Origin: Rhytidiadelphus loreus
Taxonomy: Eukaryota; Streptophyta; Bryopsida; Hypnales; Hylocomiaceae
Direction of reading: 5' to 3'
Length of the DNA stretch: 64,000 bases
Assembly (NCBI GenBank): GCA_947034895.1
Contig: OX344761.1
Span: 37,832,863-37,896,862 of the forward strand
Shown: positions 14,854 to 26,374 of the stretch, piece by piece
Layout of the letters: each line of letters opens with the position of its first letter
Position numbering within the stretch: position 1 is the first letter of the stretch
Made by a program: the position numbers and the translations under genes
Notes under the pieces: generated by a model
What the model was told of the DNA's origin: nothing
The model's input: the letters and a program-made list of their open reading frames with translations, nothing else
Database searches by the model: none

Positions 14854-15430
14854 CCGTCCTCGTCGTCTCCAAACAATTAAACCCCAAACCAATTTAGTGC
14901 CGCTGCTCGAGATTCACTCCGATTCCTCCCAAATTTCCAGCTGCGAAATCCAACGCAATGACACTCAATCCCCATCTTGCGTTCACGCGTCCGGGAATAC
15001 ATTCTTGCACACAATCAACTCCGAAGGGATAGAAATTCAATGAAATTTGGAAGGAAACCCTAATTCACCATTTTGGCTTCGAACAAAGCGGGCCGTTTAC
15101 TGTTTGACATGACGTTCCCCTCTTTGGAAACACAATTTTTCAGTGGTTCATATCAACAGCGGCATGAATCAATGCGATGCCGTGGCCGTGGCCGTGGAGA
15201 AAAACGAAGGAATCGAGCATCCCGCACTGCAGCACCGACGAGTGCGCTGGGCAGGAAGATATTGATGAAAGCCCTAATTCTGCTTCGTCATTGTATTCTG
15301 CAACTCAACAGCTCTGTTCACACTTGCTTTGAAGTGTTCGTGAGAACGATTTTGGGAACGCGGTCCTTTGTGACGTTCACAACCTCGAGGTGTCTGGGAA
15401 ATCTAGGACCGTACGTGAAGGTCTGATTCC
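14854..15430 (-). promoter_or_regulatory. THO2 5' leader and proximal upstream region
   Basis: This is the GC-richer stretch directly upstream of the THO2 start codon. It should hold the 5' UTR and proximal promoter by position. I see no clear TATA box on the minus strand. A plus-strand frame at 15073-15426 looks like chance: it resembles no family I know and sits in the divergent upstream region. Confidence 0.35.
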
Positions 15431-15859
15431 GCACTCAGTGCTGAAAATGGAATTTCCACGTCAGATTTTGACAAATCCATGTCACCTTGTACCAATCACT
15501 AGATGCCATGTGGCAAATTTTATCATAAACAACTTAATTTATGTCAAATTTGACCTTCATGTAAAGTATGGTAAATTACCAAAATCACGTTAATTGAAGT
15601 TTGTGCACATTGAAATATTCTTGGATTATATCAATTTCCACAACATTTTGTACTAATATTAATATCCCCCTTCTATCATTGTATTGGTAGTCAAGTTAAT
15701 TCAATTATGGGCAATTTCATTAAAATAGTGAAATTCTACAACTTTGACAGTTTATGTAATTTAAACCAGGAGGTCAAAAATGTGTAACTATCCTAGATTT
15801 CTTTAATCTATATCAATCCTAGATGTTTAAAATCTACATGCATCATAGATGGCATTTTC

Positions 15860-15887
15860 ATAGTTCACACCACGTGGTCTGAACTAT
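15860..15887. repeat. 28-bp near-palindrome centred on a CACGTG G-box
   Basis: The sequence reads almost the same on both strands, with one mismatched pair, around a central CACGTG. CACGTG is the core plant bZIP/bHLH site. It lies about 1 kb upstream of the THO2 start. It may be a regulatory site or simply part of a decayed foldback element. Confidence 0.5.
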
Positions 15888-16564
15888 ATACAAGTCCAAG
15901 ATTTTGAAATCTATACTTGACCTAAATGTCACTTTTACGGTTCAAACGAGGCGGTTTGAAAATGGCACCTGGAATACTACCTTTTTAACAAAATTCCCCA
16001 TAATTATTAGAAGACACATTGATTGAATTTTATATTTTATTTTTTATTACAAGGCATATTATTTTTATCATTTATTGGCTATTGAGAAAAAAAAGAGTGT
16101 ACCTTCTTAGATTTAAACTTTTAGAATTAAATTTTGTTGTAGTGGAAAAATGTGATATGAAATAATTAGTGCATCTCATATAAATTTAATTTATTTGAAT
16201 AGTGAAAATATCAATCTAAGACCATCCATTTTGATATTGAGCTCACTTGTATATACATTTTTAATAATTAATTAATCAGTTGTGTCTTGAAGTCAATTTT
16301 ATAGGGAAATGCTCTAAACGAATCACCCATTTCAACATACATTTGAAAGATGCATTGGTCATAGTTTTGAAGTTTTGAAATTGATAAAATTAGAGATATG
16401 GTCAAAAAAGTCCATTCCTCAGTTAGACCTTTTTCCCACAAAGTCAATTTCTTCACCAAATTTAAAACTAACTACATATTTTTGAGAGATGAGGAAAGGG
16501 AGAAAAAATGCATTAAAATTGAAGGTGTAGGCAATTGCCCTACCATCCTTGACTAGTAGGAACG

Positions 16565-16712
16565 CTATGTTTTTCTAGACAGATTTTTCTAGACATCCAC
16601 ATGTTTTCATGTTAACAGTGACGTCAAATAAAACATTGAGATGTTTTATTTGACGTCACTGTTAACATGAAAACATGTGGATGTCTAGAAAAATCTGTCT
16701 AGAAAAACATAG
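16565..16712. repeat. Perfect 72-bp inverted repeat with 4-bp loop (foldback/MITE-like)
   Basis: The left arm 16565-16636 and right arm 16641-16712 are exact reverse complements over all 72 bp, separated by TGAG. The symmetry continues imperfectly to about 16553 and 16723 (CTAGTAGG against CTACTAG). A transcript from either strand would fold into a perfect long hairpin. The absence of any mismatch suggests a recent origin, gene conversion between arms, or selection. I found no convincing target-site duplication. A diverged half-copy occurs at 53822-53872. Confidence 0.9.
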
Positions 16713-18095
16713 GGTTCTACTAGAGCTCTTACCTCCCAGTAAACACAATTTTGCACTTGTAATTCTCAAGAAATGTGTCATGCTTATCAACATCCAACAA
16801 CATTATTTTGACTTAGATAAACTATTCTTCATAAGAATCCAAAAGTGCTTCAAATCAAGCAAGTTTTTTTAGATTGAGAATGGATTAATATTAAACTGGA
16901 GATTTATTATTGGTAGATTTAAAACAACTTTTGGAGCCTTCAAACTATGATTTTAATTTATTATTTTTACTTTTTTATTATTAATTCTCTTTGTTTGATA
17001 AGATTCAAATTTAATACCTTTTGTCTCTCCTTCTTAGCTTTCAAATTATTTAGATAGTGGTAAAATTTGGTGAAGTATTGACTATATGGAAAAGCATCTC
17101 AATGACGAATGGATCTTTTTGTATCCAACTCTATTATAGTTTCCAATTTTAGATAGCATGATGTATAAGAAATTTGACCAAACTTTAGGCATACACATCA
17201 AAAATATAAATATAAATTTGTTTTAGTTTGATGTTTATATAACTATTGTAGTTTGACCAAATTGTAGTAAGTTTGAAGGATTAAAACTTGGGTTTAGAAA
17301 TAAGTGCATTTTGTGGACAAGAGCTTCTTTGGAGAAAATGTTTTTTGGTATATCATATTTATTTAACAAACTATTTTTCTTATTTTTTTATAATTTTCTC
17401 ACAATTTGTGTTACTTCTCCATATATATAACCTTGCACATTGCTAATAGAAATGTGTCTCTCTTGAACTTCTTACAAATTATTACACTTCATTAAATATA
17501 AAATTTAAAGTAGACTACAAGTCATATCAATTCATATTTTAAAACTTACCTATAATATTGTACAAAATTCAAGAAGAGTTTCAAAAATGAATGAATGAAT
17601 GTTTGCCTATTCTATCTGCTAGTGAAAATAATTAAATTCCATTAATTCCCACTTGCACATGAGACCCTACTACCTCACCCTTATCCATATATACTTTTTG
17701 TACATATATATACATCTATGGAAAAAATAAAATAAATTCATGGTTTGTAACAGGAGTTTAGAAAAGTTTAGTGCCTACTTCTTTACTTATCATTTATGAG
17801 AATATCAATTTACTAAACATTGATCAATCATAATATATGGCTATTACACATATACATTAGATGAGTTTCAGGAACAAAATAAGATTGCAAGTTCCCAAGA
17901 GTTCTTGAACATCTAGGAACAATGAAAACTTTGCCAAATTAACAATCTAAAGTAGCTATGATTGTGCTATGCCAAATAATAGTACTCTGTATTAATTAAG
18001 TAATTTTTTTAAAGTAATTTTTAAATATAAAATATTTAGTTTAAGTTTAAATTTTAAATTATTATTTTTTTATAATATTTTGATAAGTTTCACAG

Positions 18096-18147
18096 TGTGA
18101 GAATAGGCCTGAAACGGACCTCCTTGCCCTAAAATCTCATCTAATGC
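18096..18147 (+). repeat. Direct repeat, left copy (partner 25783-25833)
   Basis: About 50 bp resembles 25783-25833 in the same orientation, sharing the core ATCTCATCT and a GAAAC...CC block, with roughly three quarters of positions identical by eye. One copy lies just outside and the other just inside the proposed hAT limits, so it may be an unrelated dispersed element. Confidence 0.5.
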
Positions 18148-18471
18148 AAAGCAAAAATATTACCTAGATTCTTTACAAGTATCATTACTTCTCATTAGCT
18201 TGCAATTTTTTTAATCAAAGCACATCATGGTGTCAAATTTTGTGAGAATTCTTTACTTCTCTTCACTTTTTAAGTTGAAGTCATTTTTTATTTACAAGAA
18301 CAATATATTAGTTTATTTGCTATTACAAAATAAAATCCTTGAAATTCAACATATTTTTTGTTATTGTTTTAGTAGGTAAATTTTTGCATGACCTAGACCT
18401 TTCTAAATGTAGTGTTTTGCATGTGAACAAAGAATTCATGCCATAGTTTGTAGTCTTTGGTCTATGTTGAG

Positions 18472-18516
18472 CAGGGGTTTTTTTTCTGGCGATTTGGAGC
18501 AAAATTGCACCAAAAT
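18472..18516 (+). repeat. Left terminal inverted repeat of hAT element
   Basis: It starts CAGGGG followed by a T run, then TGGCGATTTGG and ATTGCACCA. It pairs with the reverse complement of 26201-26245. CAGGG starts are typical of hAT termini. Confidence 0.6.
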
Positions 18517-19262
18517 TTTCACCCTGGCACCAAGCCTATAGGAAAAAATTAGGGGAAAAACACCTAAAGTCGCCTATAGCCCCACGCGGTCTTGGGCTCT
18601 GGCGCAATTTCCACTTGAAACAGTCTTCCAGGACGGAGAGGCGTCGCCAGTGCATTCCGCTCAGTCACTTCGCGCGCGCCACCTTCTACAGCCGCATCAA
18701 CTCCATAACGTCTCCTTCTGTCAATTGAACTCGCCACCTTCTCCCACCTCCTCCCCCTCTTCAAGGCCACTTCCCATGAGTGTTTAATTTGTGTTGTCGC
18801 CACCTTGTTGTGTTCTTCAATGTTGCGTAGCCCACTTTGCGATGGATTATCGTTTTGCGTAGCCAATTTTGCGAGGTTGTAGGTGTCTTAGGAGCCAGTT
18901 CTTAATTTGCAAGACGTGCTTGAACGCCTTGAAGCCACCATGATTGTCAATTTGTATAGGGTGCGGCTACATTGGCTGCATCTCGGTAGAATTATGTTTT
19001 GCCATCAATTGTGCTACTGCGTAGGGCTTAGGGTTCAGGTGCAACGGCAATTTGCGAGAGCTAGGGAGTCTGTTCACTGTAGAAATTTCGTTGTTTGCAG
19101 GGGTTTCCAACAGTATCTTCCTCTAAATTTGTTGTTGTCTTCGTTTAGGTCATGTTGGTTTAGGTGGTTTAGTTTTGTGGGTATTGATCTTTCCCGAGGT
19201 TTTCCTTCGCGGTGTGTGTGGCGAGATTGGTTGTATTGGGCGATTGAAGGTTTTCTCTTGCG

Positions 19263-19409
19263 ATGGCGGAATTTCCTTCCACTCCCCCGGACATCGGATT
19301 CGGAGCAGTAGCACTGGCAACGCATAAGAAGAATATTGCGGACAAGCGGAAACGAAAACTAGCTCGATTGCAGAAAGAGGCCAAGGCAGTGGAGCGGAAG
19401 GCACTTTAG
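19263..19409 (+). pseudogene. Upstream leader frame of hAT transposase, cut off by an in-frame TAG
   Basis: An ATG in good context (19263) opens a 48-codon Lys/Arg-rich frame that ends in TAG at 19407-19409. The same frame then stays open without another stop through the ATG at 19464 and into the transposase. The simplest reading is that the original protein began at 19263 and a CAG-to-TAG change, typical of methylated-cytosine decay in transposons, truncated it. Alternatively 19464 has always been the start, or the codon is read through or spliced out. Confidence 0.5.
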
Positions 19410-19463
19410 TCGAAGCGGGCTCTGGAGATCAAGGGAAGGAAAAGAGCAAGAACCGGCGCAACA

Positions 19464-22400
19464 ATGCGCACTTACTTCACGTCCAGCCGGAATTCTTTGA
19501 ATCGCGGCCCATTGCAATCGGGCGACCCACTGCAGTCGACCGACGGTGGCGGCATCGAGGCGACATCATCCCCTGCGGAGTTCACCGAAATGGAGATTGG
19601 AACCTCCCAGAGTATTGACACCGAGGTCGTGTTTTCGCGCCCTGCTATTGTTCCCGTGTCCGATGCCGAAGATTTGGACTTAAGCGAAGATGACATGGTT
19701 GATTCAGACAATGACCTGTTTATGGATCCGCCGCCTCGTGGCGGAAAGAAGAAGAGCACAGATGCGAAGGGTAAGGGTGTGGCATCGATTGGAACTTCTA
19801 CATTCCAAAAACTGAAGAAAAACTATGATTTGCACCGAAAATTCCACAATGAGTGGGCAGCGAAGGAGCCTTGGAGCGAGGGAGTGCTGGAAGAAGACGG
19901 TGTAATGCACCTGGTTCGTTGTAGGCCTTTCTCTCTGATTCGTGGAAAACCCATCCACATGGCCCCGAAGTGGGATACGATTTCAAAACACGGCCAACGG
20001 GAGATACACAAAAAATGTATAGCCTTGTTTGCAGATCGTGGTCCTGTGGCTGTAGGAGAGCAGATTCAAGGGTGTAGTACGGCGGAGTCAAAGAGGAAAC
20101 GAGTCCAATTTGCGACACTCTTCGAGTTGCTCGCTAGCGGGCGGCCAATGACTGAGTTCGAGCCCCGGTTTGAGTTGTACGAGTTCTTGAACGTCCCTGA
20201 ATTGCCTCGTAAGCACTGGGCTGATGGGTCTGGTTGGGTCATGGCAGAGCATCTTTACGACTTTGTGAAGCAGAAGATCATGTCACTTGTGAGCAGTGCT
20301 GCTTACTTTTCCTTGTCAGCAGACGAGACAAGTGCCTGTGATAACTCGAGTTGGATCGCTATTCATGCATACGTCCTTATCAATTGGTGTCGAGTTCCTC
20401 TGTTGCTAATGATTCAGAAGCTTGAATCTGATGGTGCTACGTCGAACAACTTGACCGCTGTGATCATGAATGCTTTGAATGTGGGAGGAGGGGTGAATGA
20501 CGCTGAAATTGCGGAGAAGTTGTTGTGTTTCGGTGCAGACGGGGTGAGTAGCTTCCAGGGCCTAAAGACAGGGGTGACGGTACAAATCAAAGGTAAGTAC
20601 GCTCCTTTTGTGACAGGAGTGCATTGCTATGTCCACCGCCTGAATTTGGCCGCCCAGTCCTTGTCATCCAACACGGTTATGCATTCAGTGGAGGAAGTGT
20701 TGCGTACAACTCACAAATATTTCGCACACTCTCCAAAGAAAGCAGCTGAGTTTAGGACTTTAGCTCAACAGCTTGAGTCCAAAGGACTTAAGATGCTCAA
20801 GAACGTAAAGACTCGTTGGATGAGCTGCTTACCTCCAATCCAGAGGTTGCTCGCAGAGTATAGAGGAGTGATTGCGATGATGGTGGCAGATAAGAATGAC
20901 AGTCAATGGGGTCGGAAAGCACGGGTGAGACTCTACACCTTCTCTTGTTTATTTCTTCTTCTTTACATCTCCATTGCATATTTCATGGTCAGTCATGTGG
21001 CATTGCATTTGCTTTGTCATGTCTTGTTTTGATTTTTTGGTTGTTCCAAATGGTCGTACAAGTAAGAGGGTCGATTTTTTTTACGGAACTTTCACAGTAG
21101 GTTCACAGTGCGACATTGACAGTAGTTGTGTGCTTCAGTTTGCAATCCAGCAATTCATGCTTAGTTGGTAAGGTACTTGGAAACTTCTCATAGGATTGTA
21201 GGTACTATTTGCCTTGCAGAGAAAGTGACAAAATTGAATCACGGCTGTCTAATGCAATTTTTGTGTTTCAGTATGTTTTTAGTATGTTTTGGTGTATTAA
21301 TTTGTGGACTTATGTTTTTTACAGGCTAATTTAACACTTCTGTTGGACCCTTACGTCTTGCTCGGAATGTTGGGTCTTCTCCCCATGCTGGAGGCTGTAG
21401 ACACTCTCATTCAGTGGGCACAGAAGCAAGATGCCTTCATTTGTGATTTCGTGGGAGCCTTGGGCGTATGCCAGAGAAACCTCTTCACTTTTTATCTGAA
21501 TGATGATACAGCTTTCCGCAAGGATGAATTCCATGCATTTAACCAAGTTGTTCAGTGTTCCCACGAGCAGATTTTGATGAAGTGGGAGGCGAATTTGAAC
21601 CTGCCTTATGAGAGTTTGTGTTTTGTGGTGGGCAGGGAGACATTGTATGCCCTACATGATGGAAACATGGTGCATCGGGAAAATTATGCTGCAATTATTT
21701 CTAAGGTTCAAAGTGACTGCAAAGGTGAGTTCTTTCTTATTTGATTTCGTTTTTTGCAATTGTTTTTTTGAATCTCAAAATGCGGAGATGACGGTGCTTC
21801 AATTCTGTTGAAGTATTAATCTTCCGTTACTTCAGTTTTTTGCTTCAACTCTTTTGGTGCTTGAGCTCTATACAGTATCAGTCTTTCGATACTTGAATTC
21901 AGAGCTTTCGTTCTTTCGATGCTTGACTGGTTTCGGTGCTTCAGTTCTGTGAAGTATCAGACTATTAGTCTTGGGTACTTCAATTCTGTGCTTTCATTCT
22001 TTTGGTGCCTGACTTTATTCGGTGCTTCAGTTTTGCTGTAGTAGGAGTCTTTCAATAATTGCTTTTACTGATTCCCTCTGTGGTCTGGCAGAGGCTGCAC
22101 GCAAACTCACAGAGGATATAGCTAGTCGCTTCCCCGACCACGGTTTAATGGACGCTCTGGGAATCGTGTACCCGCAGTATTGGCTCCAAGGGAACTGCCA
22201 AGTGAGCTTTCGAAAACATTTGCAGATCATCAAAGAGTTTTACGGAGAGCCGAAGTGGCTTGGAGAGGGTAAGGACTGGCGTTGTATCCCTGCGGTGTTG
22301 GATAAATTTCTCCTAGATACAGAACAACCTATGTTCAAAATGGCAATGATGGCGAATGCTCGTGCAGCTATGGAGATGCCAGTGCTTATTGCTTCTTCAC

Positions 22401-22717
22401 ATCACTTTGTAAACCCCCTCACAAAGCTTTGGAGAGTTCTAGATGCAAACTCCTCACTGGGCAAAAAATTTGGAGAGTATGTAAAACTTGCCCAGATTGC
22501 TATGATCCACATCTTGGGCAGCGTGGAAGACGAACGCACTTTCTTAGCGTTGAATTTCCTCAAGGATAAGCTACGTAATCGCCTTGATCAACATCTTGGA
22601 GTTGTTGTGGGCATGCATGCCCAAAGTGTTTATAACTTAAAAAATTTCCCTTATGATGATTGCTTTAAGCAGTGGGTATTGGCTACTGAGCGGCAGCGCT
22701 ATGCAGTGACAGCGTGA
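19464..22717 (+). CDS. hAT-family transposase (ZNF862/C17orf113-like type), three exons
   Basis: Exons 19464-20924, 21325-21724 and 22092-22717 join with consistent phases (0, 1) into 2487 nt, 828 residues plus stop. Residues 80-210 are acidic then basic, with a degenerate BED-like zinc finger near 128-182: one expected cysteine is replaced, while C153 and the distal H176/H182 pair remain. The RNase H-like core shows SADET (D287), FGADG (D359) and an HCYVHRLNLA block (about 387-396), the usual hAT order. The C-terminus, within the last 70 residues, carries the hATC dimerisation signature, EDERTF then LRNRLDQHLGVVV. No frameshift or stop interrupts the body. GC content is well above the flanking DNA. 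It could be active, recently inactive or domesticated. The start at 19464 follows the in-frame TAG at 19407. Confidence 0.85.
21790..22045 (+). repeat. Degenerate tandem repeat in transposase intron 2
   Basis: Diverged repeats of a phrase like GGTGCTTCAGTTCTGTGAAGTATCA, separated by related blocks ending in GTACTTCAATTCTG, fill most of this intron. Recognisable starts lie near 21794, 21935 and 22020. This is a minisatellite-like expansion inside the element. Confidence 0.6.
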
Positions 22718-25700
22718 TACATTACGTTGCTTCACGAGGCTGCCCAAGGTTGGTATTTCCAGCTATTTTTTGCCAATTCAGGTTTTTCAATTCAGCTAGT
22801 TAGTGATAGATTAGCATTTTGAATTTACAGTTCACTGCAAGTTCAGGCATATTGATACTGCAGTACTTCTTTTATTTAAGGACTTCTTCTCTTTGTTAGT
22901 ATTTATTATTCATGTTTTGCATTCATGTGTCTTGCTTGCCGCAGATGGATAGTGCAGATGGAATGAGCTGCAAGGAGTTGTAGCTTACTTGGACTGATTC
23001 ACAGTGCTTAACTATTGAATCTGTATATGTTACGAGTATTTGTTTGAATGCATTTGTTCTATTCCACTACTAACTTAGGCATCGGAGTGTTAAATGTTGT
23101 TGTTTGCAGGGACCATGATTGAAAGGAAGAGAGTTGATTGCTATAAAACTTTGAGGGAGTTTATCATTGTCATTTTCTTTGTCCTAACCCTCTTCTACTT
23201 GTTTCAATACTTTGTTGTGAATGACATTGCTTGCATTGTGTGCATATAAATTTTTTGTTGCATCTTTCTAGCATTGTACTAAATCAAGCATCGGAGTACT
23301 TGTGTTTGTTTTGCAGGTCATGTTTTACTAAATGTAGAGCTTGGAGAATAGGAGCATGTTCAGAAAACTTAGTTTTTCATTGAACCTTTGTTTGTTTAGG
23401 AAATTTGTTTCATCTTGTATTTTAATGAAATCGTTGTTTTTGTGTTGGATGATTGCATTGAATCGTTGAAATGTGTACAAAATTTGCAAGATCTTGAAAT
23501 GTGTAGCCAAATGCACTTCAAAATTAGAAACAAAGGCGCCCAATTTGTAGTAAATCTAAATTCTCTGTCGCCACTCCCTTCGACAGTAAAAAATCTCACA
23601 AAGCAATTTTCATCAAATTACTTCGCTAAAATTTCATCTGAAGCCAACAACTTTTGCGAGTGCACGACAAATTCTAAAGCCAGAAAGCCACACAGGCTGG
23701 CCCAATAAGGAACTTAGCGTCAGAGTAGCATCCATTGCTAAATGAAAAAAAAAAAAATGATGTTGAGTGGTATCCTTAAACCTTGCTTTAGACTGGATTA
23801 GATCAAATAAGTGAATATATGTTCACAATAGTAAACTAGGAATAATAAATCATTCATATGCCATTTTTTTACAAGCATAGGACATTCACTTTCAACATCA
23901 ATAGGTAAAACCTCATTATTGCAACAAAACTTTAGTTCTTTGGCAAAAACTATAAGTGCCTTAGAGTCAATGGATATTATAAGATACATTCTATTTTGAC
24001 AAAGAAATATTTCACAATCATTTAGCATATGCAAAGAATGTCTACTAATTTTGTACTAAATGAATATAATACATAGAGTAGTAGGAGCTCTTGAGGAAAT
24101 TTTTTACAGTATATAGAAATTTGTATAGATTAAAATTTGTATATTCTACCAAATTTGTATATATTGTAAAAAAATTCTATATATTTTAATGTTCTACCAA
24201 ATCTAATTTTAGTAGTTTCAATAAATATTTAACCCCTCAATGGTGAAGGCTCTACAATTGGGCATCAACAAAACTTTGAAGTCAAACAATTTTTTTAATA
24301 AATTAGTATTTTTAATATTAAAAAAAATTACCTTTCAAAGTCTATATTTTAGCATCAAAAATTCAATTTTAGAAATGAATATTTATGAATTTTTCTATTT
24401 AAGATTTTGTACAAGGATGTCCATTGCAAATCTTGGTTTCTAAAATTTAAGATTCTTGGAAACAAGTCTCAAATACATTGGATCTTAAGGGAAAAATCAC
24501 ACTATGAATTCATTTAATAAAATTTTAGAGTAGATTTTGAGAAGATATAAATTGATTGTGGTTAATGCATGTTATGTTAGTTAACCACATATTTGACTCA
24601 TGACCTCAATTTTAGATTTGACATGCAAAGCTAGGAATATTAGACTTTCATAGTTTTAACACTTTTATGATCAAATGTTATAATTTTCAATCTGTAATTG
24701 ATATATAGAGATATCCTAAAAGTCTTGAAATCATCCTTTCCTTGGTCCTTAGTTTCTTTCTAATCCTTGATTGCATTTGAATTGTTAATCAACTTGTATT
24801 TTGTTTAGATTGAAAACAAAGCACAATTGTATGCAATCTAATCACATTGAGCAACAAATTGATGCAACAAATTAAAGAGCAATATAATGTCAAATGCTCA
24901 TTATATACAAAGGATGAAGAGTTAAGAGACAAGCATAATTAGATTCAAAAGACAACTCTTCACCGAAAGGTTTTAATTTCATATGTTTTAGGCATTAAAG
25001 AAAGCAATTGTCATTGGAATAATTGCAATACCTACATCTTTGGACATAGATGAATCATACAAAATATGGTTAAAATTCACTTAATCATCCAAAAAAATAG
25101 ACCATTTTATCCAAAAAGAGTAATACCATTCAAAGATTATGAATCCATGTAGCGATTTCATTCGTAGAAAAAGGAAGAATATATTGCCAAATATTCTTTC
25201 AAAATTATTTGTTTACTGCTTTTAATCACATTAAAATAATAGGAACTTAAAATTATATATTTACTTCTTTTGATTGTATTCAAGAGAAAAAACAAACTTT
25301 GCTTCACCTGCACTTGAAGATGGAGTGGTCTCTTGCCCAACTTAAAGATTTGGAAATGATATTAAAATACACCTCAGTACAATGCTTGATTTTTGAAAAA
25401 CCTGACCTTTATCTACTTTTAATAAAGACACGTCACAATTGAAAACAATTCCATGCTAGATTTGAAAGTAATAAACATAGCATAGTAGCTTGAAATGTTT
25501 TTTCCTAAGAATCTATCATAATTGCATTTGGTAGAACTACCATTAGATGTTTTTTTCCTACTTTGGAGGGCTGTGAGTTCCCAATCTGGGAACCAACCGA
25601 GATTGGCCCAAACTGTAGTTCGCGAACTATGCTAACGGCACATTGACTCCATGTCACTTTTTTTGTAAAAAAAATAAAAATAAAATTTTAACTTTGTTTT

Positions 25701-26200
25701 TCATTTTAAGAATTTTTTCATTTTTTTAATCCTTTTTTTTTTTTTCTGACATCGGTGTTTGATGAGGCCTGGGGGAATGGAGTTGTGAACAGGTTTGAAA
25801 CAGCCCTCTTGTCCCAAGATCTCATCTGATGCCATTCCCTACCCAACCCATGAATCCATACCCAACCTAGAAGGTGCAACCAATTCCAACCACAGTTGAA
25901 ATAGATTTCCAAACAAAGCTTGGAATGTGTTTTTCACTCCTTTCGGCAAGGTTGCTCTTTTTTTTTTTCATTTTTTATGAAGTGCCAAAGTGCCAATATA
26001 AAATGTTATAGTGGTGCTTCAAATTTCAACATTTCATCTACATATTGAATAGGAAATATCACATTAACATAGATCACATTTGCATAATTTTGTTTTCATC
26101 CACAATTTGAGAATTTCATCCAATACATATTTTTTAATTTGAAGTTTTCTCACAAAAAACTTCATGATTTGTTGCCATTTTTTAGCCATTTTTTTTTATC
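22718..26200. other. AT-rich 3' part of the hAT element, no gene seen
   Basis: No coding frame of interest. Just after the transposase, two similar phrases, GCATCGGAGT followed some 20 bp later by TTTGCAGG (23079-23110 and 23287-23318), look like duplicated acceptor-like sequence and may be 3' UTR introns. A second copy of the 18.1-kb direct repeat is at 25783-25833. The rest is AT-rich and featureless to me. Confidence 0.5.
25783..25833 (+). repeat. Direct repeat, right copy (partner 18096-18147)
   Basis: Same orientation and roughly three quarters identity to 18096-18147, including ATCTCATCT. Family unknown. Confidence 0.5.
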
Positions 26201-26245
26201 CTGGTGCAATCTGGCACTATAAATGCCAAAAAACAAAAAGCCCTG
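26201..26245 (-). repeat. Right terminal inverted repeat of hAT element
   Basis: Ends in CCCTG. Its reverse complement begins CAGGGCTTTTT and includes TGGC and ATTGCACCA in the same order as the left end at 18472. It sits about 130 bp beyond the FTSH12 stop, so it may lie within the FTSH12 3' UTR. Confidence 0.6.
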
Positions 26246-26374
26246 TTAAACGGTGTCAACGTGTACTTGTCCCATGGTACATGTCTCACTGCACCTACAA
26301 AATTCTCAAATATCGGTAGTTGCAAGCTTTATTGCATACAACCCATTAACTACTTCCTTGCACTTTACTGTGCC

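Larger units (their letters stand above)
15431..18471. other. AT-rich intergenic DNA, no gene seen
   Basis: About 3 kb of AT-rich DNA between THO2 and the hAT element. Only short accidental frames are present. Apart from a G-box palindrome (15860-15887), the long perfect palindrome (16565-16712) and one half of a direct repeat (18096-18147), I see nothing that looks functional. Confidence 0.6.
18472..26245 (+). mobile_element. Putative autonomous hAT-superfamily transposon (about 7.8 kb)
   Basis: The element is bounded by CAGGG...CCCTG terminal inverted repeats and encloses an 828-codon hAT transposase reading the same way. The terminal 42-45 bp of each end match imperfectly, including CAGGG, a T-rich run, TGGC and ATTGCACCA. 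Subterminal GGCAC-like motifs recur at both ends, as is common in hATs. The 8 bp outside each end (atgttgag and ttaaacgg) do not match, so the insertion is old, one end has been replaced, or the ends belong to two elements. The 3.5 kb behind the transposase is AT-rich and may contain nested insertions. The right end lies only 130 bp downstream of the FTSH12 stop codon. Confidence 0.6.

Noticed and set aside
15073..15426. 117-codon plus-strand frame upstream of THO2
   Set aside because: No recognisable domain, no splice or family support, and it sits in the GC-rich promoter region where open frames arise easily.
18907..19311. 134-codon plus-strand frame in the hAT 5' region
   Set aside because: Trp/Cys/Phe-rich with no family resemblance, and it overlaps in another frame the leader that is continuous with the transposase.
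25560..25580. Alternative left end for a short hAT MITE ending at 26245
   Set aside because: AGGGCTGTGAG lacks the T run and TGGC...ATTGCACCA order seen at 18472, so it does not pair with the right end.
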